Shown: positions 56,301 through 64,000 of the stretch, piece by piece | How positions within the stretch are numbered: the first letter of the stretch is position 1 | Layout: each line of letters opens with the position of its first letter | Assembly: GCA_032622095.1 (NCBI GenBank) | Contig: CP136066.1 | Location: 170,202,664-170,266,663 of the forward strand | Length of the DNA: 64,000 nucleotides | Direction of reading: 5' to 3' | DNA from: Siphonodentalium dalli | Taxonomy: Eukaryota > Mollusca > Scaphopoda > Gadilida > Siphonodentaliidae | Position numbers and translations under genes: made by a program | The notes under the pieces: generated by a model | Told to the model about the DNA's origin: nothing | The model's input: only the letters and a program-made list of their open reading frames with translations | The model's database searches: none

Positions 56301-58374
56301 CAATTCAGTCATTCGCTGTGTACTCATACACGCCATCCATGATCACACAGTTACTCCCTGTATACCTTTACATCCACCGATGACAATATACATCCACGAC
56401 ATATATAAATATACATCCCACCCATTACCACCACGGCACTCCCTATATACCTACACGCTCGCCAACGACCACCCATATATACTCAGGCATGTATATTCAT
56501 GACCGTGCTGTCAGTCCATGTACACCTATACACATTACACATATTCATCCAACCACTCCCTATTTATCCATATACCCCACCCATGATCGCATAGACACCA
56601 GATGTATACATGGTCACCCACATGTGGCAATACAGCCACCAAATATACACCTATCCATCCCACCCATGACCATAGTCACTCCATATATACATAAACAACA
56701 CATATATGACATTGTAGCTACTCCCGTTATATCCGCACACAATATCATTGTCCGTACAGCCACATCGTGTTACCCGTACATCCACACATAATCATACAAC
56801 CATACAGGCACTCCATGTAAACATATTCAGCTCACACATTACCATACATACCATACCATTGCCACTACTTGTATACATATACATCTCACAATGGACATCC
56901 CACCCACGGTCATATAGACATTCCTTGTATATCTGTTCACATCATTCATGATCATAAAATAACTCCATGTATACCTATTCACCTCACCTATGACCTGCAG
57001 TAACTCACGGGCTACCATATTGACCTCACTCTTGTATCGAGGTGATAAATTTTATCGTAATGAGTCAAAATAGCCAGAATAGTCACCACAGATTATGGTT
57101 CATCTTAGTTCCATTTCAAAGATTCAAAGTGGCCAGAATCCCAAAAGAGGTTTTCGGCAAAATTCCATAAGCAACTTTAAAATTAATTTGTCATGCCCCA
57201 TAAGGAACCGGGACAGCCAATAATATTTATTTGTCAGTTGATTACCTAGCATGCATAATAACCAAGTAAGTTACAATTTGCTAACTTTTCGAAACAGCAG
57301 ACAATAATGTTTTTAACCAAGTTGGTTGCCAATTTGGAAGTCATCTTGAGTAATTTGCTCTATAATGACCTTAGTGTGACACATTTACATTAGACCAAAA
57401 CGATAAACACCGTTCATATCAAAGTTAGTTACAGTTAACTTTTAATAAAAATGATCAAAACATGAAAAGTGAATTTTTGCTGATATTTATGTCAAGTGTG
57501 TGAGAGTAAAATCCAATATTTCTGGTAATGTCAGTGGTTACAATACTAAAACTTAACCAAGGTGAATCAGACATGTTAGTTTTCAATGGATATGAGGCAG
57601 AATAGCCAATTTACTTCATCAACCACAGATTGTAAGCGATTGCAGTGAACGCTGGGGCAATATATTTACAATATTTACAATTTTCCATATTTTGGCGGCC
57701 ATTTTGGCGGCCATTTTGATCCAAAGTAACAATTTTGGTTCCAATCACTTGGAATATTCACGGGTAATGGTATGTCTCACTTACATAACACAGTTCTGCT
57801 CATTCCTTGTTGAAATGTGACTAGAATCCCAATTGTGATTTTTTTGTGAAAATTTTATACCGCTTCCTGTAAAGTCAAATTTTTGAGGGATCGGAAGGGC
57901 ATAGGACCCAAATAATTTCTTTTTTCATTGCCCCAATGATCAGTTAATATAAACAATACAAAATAAAGTCACAATTCTCAATCAGTTCTAAACAGCAGAA
58001 ACTGATATAGAAGATATTAGTGAAAAAGTGTCACATTTTCCACTTCCGGTGGCCATTTTTGGCGGCCATTTTAAATATATGAAATTTATTCCTACAAATA
58101 AATAAGGAGTACTCAATTATCAATAGAATGGCATATCGCACGACGTAATACCTCATAAACTTCCTGATTAATTGCGAATTGAAATTTACCTGGTTAGATA
58201 TTCAACGTTGGCGGCCATCTTGGATTCAAATACCGATAACTCTATAAAGCCCCCATCGCCAGATGGCAAACAACCGGCAAATTGAAGGACTGATATAGTT
58301 CTACAAAGATATCATAACCACCAAAAATCCGCATAGGGGGGAGGGGGTCTACATGCAGCTCAAGCTCTATACAG
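53314..58374. mobile_element. Giant foldback 1: inverted arms around a minisatellite
   Basis: The left arm (53314 to about 55040) and right arm (about 57060-58374) are inverted copies. Matches run from the outer CCTCCCCCCTGTGCGGATTT / complement, through AATCCAAGATGGCCGCCAA, ATGGCCACCGGAAGTAGAAA and TTTCTGCTGTTTGGAACTGG, to the inner TCTTTTGGGATTCTGGCCA. The left arm has roughly 380 extra bases around 53440-53820. The arms contain ATGGCCGCCAAAATGGCC blocks and no gene. The centre is the 42-43-bp minisatellite. The arms also match those of giant foldback 2, so this is a family. Confidence 0.75.
55170..57030. repeat. Diverged 42-43-bp minisatellite in foldback 1
   Basis: About 43 units follow the pattern CATGACCATA(T/C)AGTCACTCC, then (A/T)TGTATACATATTCACCTCAC. 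Spacing is mostly 41-44 bp and copies are highly variable. Because 42 is a multiple of three, ORFs with a 14-residue periodicity appear (up to 180 codons at 55960-56502). They lack any other coding sign. Confidence 0.8.
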
Positions 58375-58907
58375 TCTGACAAACAAGTCATTGTCGCTCG
58401 ATCTGACGTGATGTCATTTATCAATAAAATATGTCTCAAATGTCATAGCGTGTTGCAGCGGGCTGCATCCGTGAGCTCCTTACATGGTCGATCAATTGAA
58501 AGCTTTCGCATAATCAACTACTAGGGATAAGAAATACTGCGGGCACTAAGTCACTTTTGAATTTGAATTATTTCTATCAGTTGTCGTTTTGCCATATAAT
58601 TGTGTAGTTACGTTTGCAGTTGTATATGTGTATATGTTGCCTGACTATTAACAGAAATTTGTGCACGATTTGATTCTGTCTTCTTTTTCTGTATATCACT
58701 ATTTAATTTCAAAATTCGTGTATATAAGTAAAAGACAACAATTTTGTAATTTGTCAATTAGTGTATGTATACAATGTACTCTTCATATCACGGATGACAA
58801 TAAATGTATATATAATTCATTTCTGCGAGAATGCTTTTGGACGAACAATCTACGACTATAATATAAGCTATTCGTACTTATTATCAGTAGTAGTTCATTA
58901 TACGATA
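58375..58907. other. Spacer between the giant foldbacks
   Basis: AT-rich sequence with no feature recognised. Confidence 0.4.
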
Positions 58908-58909
58908 GA

Positions 58910-58985
58910 GGGGTCTCGGTGGCTCTGATCCGTGCAGACCGACTCGCTCTTATGTGCTGGAGATATGGGTTCAATTCCATGTAGA
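58910..58985 (+). repeat. Degenerate tRNA-derived sequence (SINE head or tRNA pseudogene)
   Basis: GGTGGCTCTGATCCGTG near 58918 resembles an A box and GGTTCAATTCC at 58968-58978 is a near-consensus B box, about 45 bases apart. TGCTGGAGATATGGG between them recalls a tRNA anticodon arm. The arms do not close into a clean cloverleaf, so it is not a working tRNA. A tRNA-derived SINE fragment is likeliest. Confidence 0.45.
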
Positions 58986-59104
58986 GTCATTACTGACTTT
59001 GTATCACATATCGCTATCTTTGTCTGGTCGATAAACTCAAATTTTAGGGTCAACCTAGAATATATTCGGACTAAGTTGGTTTATATATCATTTTGAAGAG
59101 GAAG

Positions 59105-60987
59105 ATATCCTCTATAATATATCCAAAATCCGCTAAAATCCGCTTTGAGCAATTTTTGTATTTCAAGATGGCGTCCAATATGGCTGCCATTTTCCGTTAA
59201 GTCAGTTTGTTTCAATTTGATGCAATTATAGTGAGAATATCTTGTCATATGTATACATATGTATACATTCTTGTGAAGCTAAGACATAACGGCCCCTTTT
59301 TATGCCAAAATTGGAAGTCACTGCCCAAGATGGCAGCCAAAATGGCGACCGGAAGTGGAAAATGTTACGTTTTTTTACTGATATCTTTAAGATAAGTTTC
59401 TGCTGTATGGAACTGGTTGAAAATTTTGACTTTATTTTGTATTTAGCATGTTAACTGACCATCGGGGAAATAAAATGTGCCATCAGTGGGGTCCCCACCC
59501 CTTCCGATCATTCAAAAAATCGAGTTTACAGAACGCGGAATAACATTTCACAAAACAATCACCATTGGGATTATAGTCATATCTCATCAAGAAATTAGAA
59601 GGACTGTGCATTTAAGTGATGCATTCTATTTCTTATGGATATTCCTACTCAATGGTATCAAAATTGTCACTTTGGCTCAAAATGGCTGCCAAAATGGCGG
59701 CCAAAATAGTAAATATTGCACCAGCGTGCCGTGCCGCTTATAAGTTGCGGTTGATGAATAAAATTGACTGTTCTGTATTATACACATTGTATACTAACAT
59801 TATGATGTACCTTGATTAATTTTTACTATTTTAACCACTGAAATTACCAGAATTATGAGATTTTTTTAATCACAAACTTGACATCAAAATCAGCAAAAAA
59901 ATAACTTTTCAGGTTTGCACCATTTTTTCAAGTAAAATGTAACTATCTTTAGCATCAAATGTGCTTCTTATTTTTAATATATCTTAAATGTTTGACACTG
60001 AGGTGTTTTAGACAAAATTACTCAAGATGGCTTGCAAAATGGCAAACAAATTTGGTAAAAAGTTGATTTGTCACATTTATTCCGAACATTATTCTAAGCT
60101 GTTCCGAAAAGGTTGCAAATTGTGACTCACTTGGTTATTAAGCATGCTACTTAATCAACTGACAACTAAGTGTTATATTCTGGTTGTCCCAGTACATTAT
60201 GAGACACGACAAATCGTTTTTAAAGGATGCAGTATGAATTTTTGCCGAAAACTTCTTTTGGGATTATGTCTATGTTTTGAACGGAAATGGGCAGAACGTT
60301 GAAATGGAACTGAGAGGGATAATATTATGTGGCTACTCTGGCCCATTAGCATCAAAGTATATTAACCTAGAAACTATATATTGTCATGAAAACCGTTTCA
60401 TTCGTATTGTATACCAAACGTCAATAAGGTGGAGACAGTCTGATATGATATCTCTATCGGTTAACATATCTTTGAGCTATAGCGATAGGAAATCGATAGT
60501 CACCCAACGGTACGCCAGTGCAACTCACACATGACCATGCAGTCACTCCATATATACATGAACACCACATACATTAACATAGGTCAGTCGCTTTATACAC
60601 ATACACCTCACCCACAACTATACGGCCACACATGGGTATGCCCATATACCCAACATATGGTCATATAGCCGTGAGTGAACATGCAGGCACACAATGTATA
60701 CTCCTACACCTCACCCATTACCATATAGTCACGACCGGTATACCTATTCACTACATTCATGTACATACAGTAACATATTGTATTCCTATTCGCCTCACCA
60801 TTGGTAATACAGTCACTCCATGTATATGTATATATTTGCCACATGCATGAACATATAGGCACTCAAGATATACATATACACCCCAACGATGACAATATAG
60901 TCACTCCCGGCATATTTCGCCACATTCATGATCATACATCACTTATTGTATACATATTTGCCTCATCAGGGGTCATAAAGTCATTCC

Positions 60988-61044
<57 letters not shown>

Positions 61045-64000
61045 CGACACCCATGGCCATATAGCCACTCAAGATATACATATACACCCAACCCAAAACC
61101 ATAGTGTCACTACAGGTATATATAGTATACATATAAACCTCACAAATGTCGTTACATCCCTTCTAGATATACCAATGTCCCGCACCACGCACGCGGCCAT
61201 TCACACTCTCCAAACGTGCATATATACCTCACCATGACAATTCAGCCTCTCGATGTATACTCATAAACCACACTCGTGATCATACAGTCACTCCTTATAT
61301 ACCAATTCACCTCAACATTAATTTTGCCACACTGGCACTCACTATATACATATTGGCCACATCATGGCCATATAGCCACTCAATATATACAAGGGTTCGC
61401 GTCTTGCAGGTAATGAGTCGAAGCATAATGTGCCATGTGCTTAGTATGGCACATAGTCAGCGAAATGCAACTGATGATGATCGTATCCAAACATTTGGCA
61501 TCTTTTCAACTCATTGGGAGTAATTTCCAAAAATGTCCAAACTCTACTTTTGGCATAAAATAAAATCTTGTTTCTGTGGGGTACGTTCTAATAAAACCAT
61601 TTTCAAAATTCCATTCATGTCATTAGAACGGGGATCAATTTGTCTGCGAGAAACTAGGACCTTGGTCATCATATATTTAGCCTCGAATATTCTGCCTAAC
61701 AGACATCCCCCTTTCTGTTGACATACATACATTTATGTACCACCTTCATTGTGTGGGGAAATTATATGATGGATAGGATGTAAGCCATTATTTATTTCAC
61801 TATACTTATGTTGACAAACGGAAAGGCCTTATGGTCCGTCAGCCAGTGCTCCATTTTGACTTGTTATTGTCATTCCGGGGGGCTGGTGTGATTTTCGTTG
61901 ACGCGGACAGCTGTGTCACCTTGTCAAACGCCCACTTACATGTATGTGTTAGCCTATACTTACCTGTATTGGTTGGTTGTCTGTATTTGTTAACCCATGA
62001 CCATAGTCACTACAGGTGTATATACCTCATCAATTACCATACAGTCCTTCTTGATATACATATACCCCGCACACGGCCATTCGTACACTTCAGACTTGCA
62101 AATACAGCACAACCATGATAATTCAGCCAATCGCTGTATTATTACACACCCCATCCATGAACATTAAACTATTCACTGTATACCGGTACACACATCAATG
62201 ATCAATGACAATACAGCCACAACAGATAAACATATACATCCCACCCATGAACATGATGTCACTATATATATATACACAAGCCCGCCAATGACCATCAAAC
62301 TGTACTCCAGGTATGCCTATACACTTCAACAACATTGAACCTGCAGTCATTCCATGTACACATTGCCCATACCATACAACCACTCCATGTGTATCCATAC
62401 ACCCCATCCATTACCATACAACCAACGCGTGTATACATATACACCCACCCATGACAATACAGCCACCCAGTGTACACATGTTCATACCACCCATGACCAC
62501 ACAGTCACTCCATATATACATACACAACACAAAGATGGACAGTGTAGCTAATCTCGCTATACAAATACATCACTTAAATGACCAGACAACCACCCCCTGT
62601 ATACATGTTTACCTCACATATGACCATAAGCTACTCATTATATGCCTATACAACTCAACTTGGACTCCCCACACATGACCATATAGTCACACATTGTATA
62701 ACTATTCATATCATTCATGCATACAATAACTCCCCGTATACATACTCACCTCACCTAGTCTAGTCATACAGTCAACATACATACACACTGTATTAAGTGG
62801 ATCAATGTTGATTATAATAGGCCAGAGTAGCCACATAATATGATCCCTCTCAGTTCGGTTTCAACGTTCTGCCCATTTCAGTTCAAAAATACATGGACAG
62901 AATCCCAAAATAAGTTTTCGGCAAAATCCATACTGCATCCCTTCTATAAACTTTCCATGCATCTTAATGTACTGGGGCAACCAGAATAGAACATTTAGTT
63001 GACTAAGTAGCATGTTTAATAACCAAGTGAGTCACAATCTGCTACATTTTCGGAACAGCAGTGAATAATGTTCGGAATATATGTGACAAATCAACATTTT
63101 ACTAAATTTGGTTGTCATTTTGCAAGCCATCTTGAGCAATATTTTATAAAACACACCAGTGTGACACAGTTAGCCCATATCAAAACAATAAACACCTTTG
63201 ATACCAAAGATAGTTCCATTTTACTTTAAAAAAATGGTTCAAACCTGAACAGTTATTTTTTGCCGATTTTAATGTCAAGTTTTTGACATAATAAAACCAA
63301 TATGCATCAGAAATGTTAGTATTCAATGTATATAAGACAGAATAGTCAATTGCGTGCGTCAACCACAACTTGTAAGCAGTTGTATGGTACGCTGGGACAT
63401 TATTTACCATTTTTCATATATTGGTCGCCATTTTGGCAGCCATTTTGAGCCAAAGTGATAACTTTACGTACATTTGAGTTGGAATATTCATAAAAAATAG
63501 AAAGCATCACTTACATTGCGCAGTTCTTCCAATTTCTTGATGAAATATGACTAGAATCCCAATGGTGATATTTTGTGATATGTTATACCGCGTTCTGTAA
63601 AATCGAATTTTTGAGTGATCGGAAGGGGTTGGGATCCCATTATTGGCATATTTCATTGATTTAAAGGTCATTTAACGTGCTAAATACAAAATAAAGTCAC
63701 AATTCTCAACCAGTTCCAAACAGCAGAAACTTATCTTAAAAATACTAGTAAAAAACGTAAACAAAATTCACATCCGGCCGCCATTTTGGCTGCCATCTTG
63801 GACGAGGAATTCCAATTTTGTCACAGGAAGGTGGCGTTATGTGTTAGCTTCAGAAATATGTATACATATGCATATATATGACAAGATTTTCTCACTATAA
63901 TTTCATCAAACTAATTTAACGGAAATGGCAGCCATCTTGGGTGCCATCTTGAATTACAAAAAAATGCTCAAAGCGGATTTTAGCGGATTTTGGATATGTT
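59105..64000. mobile_element. Giant foldback 2 (right end beyond the window)
   Basis: ATATCCAAAATCCGCTAAAATCC at about 59119 pairs with GGATTTTAGCGGATTTTGGATAT at 63976-63998. Inner matches include AATGGCGACCGGAAGTGGAA with the region near 63770, TGGCTGCCAAAATGGCGGCC with 63430, and GAACTGAGAGGGAT with about 62845. The left arm runs to about 60510 and the right from about 62795. The arms are homologous to those of foldback 1 from the ACCGGAAGT block inward, though the outermost ends differ. No transposase is visible. Confidence 0.75.
60515..62790. repeat. Minisatellite of giant foldback 2, with an interruption
   Basis: The same 42-43-bp unit as at 55170 fills 60515-61395 and 61990-62790. It includes a (TA)n tract at about 60992-61041. 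The roughly 590 bases at 61396-61985 are not satellite and look like an insertion; a short inverted motif (ATGTGCCATGTGCTTAGTAT) lies in it. Confidence 0.75.

Noticed and set aside
55623-56502. ORFs of 141 and 180 codons as genes
   Set aside because: The 14-residue periodicity comes from the 42-bp satellite. There is no splice, signal or domain evidence.
55148-57030. CRISPR-like appearance of regularly spaced repeats
   Set aside because: Units are head to tail without unique spacers, copies are highly diverged, and the DNA is from an animal. It is a minisatellite.
58910-58985. Functional tRNA gene
   Set aside because: The B box is good but the arms do not close and the A box is poor. It was kept only as a tRNA-derived repeat.

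Overview
This is nuclear DNA from an invertebrate animal. The genes have introns, 3' splice sites preceded by pyrimidine tracts, and secreted lectin-type domains (fibrinogen C-terminal and PAN/apple). The sequence is AT-rich and crowded with non-LTR retrotransposons, Helitron-like elements and inverted-repeat elements. Several repeat families look like ones I remember from molluscs and other lophotrochozoans (runs of TGACCTTGACCTT, degenerate ATGGCCGCC units, CAGGGACGTGGC ends). I read the source as a mollusc-like marine invertebrate, but I cannot fix the phylum from this window.

Genes are few. A fibrinogen-domain exon at 6995-7641 and a close paralogue at 30440-31077 are both on the + strand, both enter at a phase-1 acceptor and both end in a stop. 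A first exon at 15327-15622 encodes a signal peptide plus the start of a PAN/apple domain. Its donor becomes phase 1 if one base is removed from an A run, which would let it splice cleanly to the second fibrinogen exon about 14.8 kb downstream. The two fibrinogen exons lie in a duplicated segment of about 3-4 kb (about 6900-10960 and 30340-33060). Each copy has its own transposon insertions, so each shows the empty site of the other. A 202-codon ORF at 7954-8562 sits in one of those insertions and resembles a gag-like retroelement protein.

Mobile DNA fills the rest. Positions 1-2662 are four head-to-tail Helitron-like units with 122- and 131-bp internal tandem repeats. Positions 36987-43371 are a complete, decayed CR1/L2-type retrotransposon with a 12-bp target duplication, endonuclease, reverse transcriptase and a 2A-like motif. 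It landed in one arm of an older hairpin. Positions 46815-49410 are a 5'-truncated, frameshifted reverse-transcriptase relic on the minus strand.

The most striking theme is inverted symmetry. I count at least fifteen foldback structures. They include a spacerless 1000-bp palindrome (35878-36877), a GC-rich foldback (25118-26680), a hairpin element nested in another foldback (18888-20207), and two related giant foldbacks (53314-58374 and 59105 to beyond the window end). Each giant foldback has arms of about 1.3-1.7 kb around a diverged 42-43-bp minisatellite. These satellite-carrying foldbacks are the best candidate here for an undescribed element family. Stretches not listed as a gene or repeat showed me no supported coding or RNA feature.
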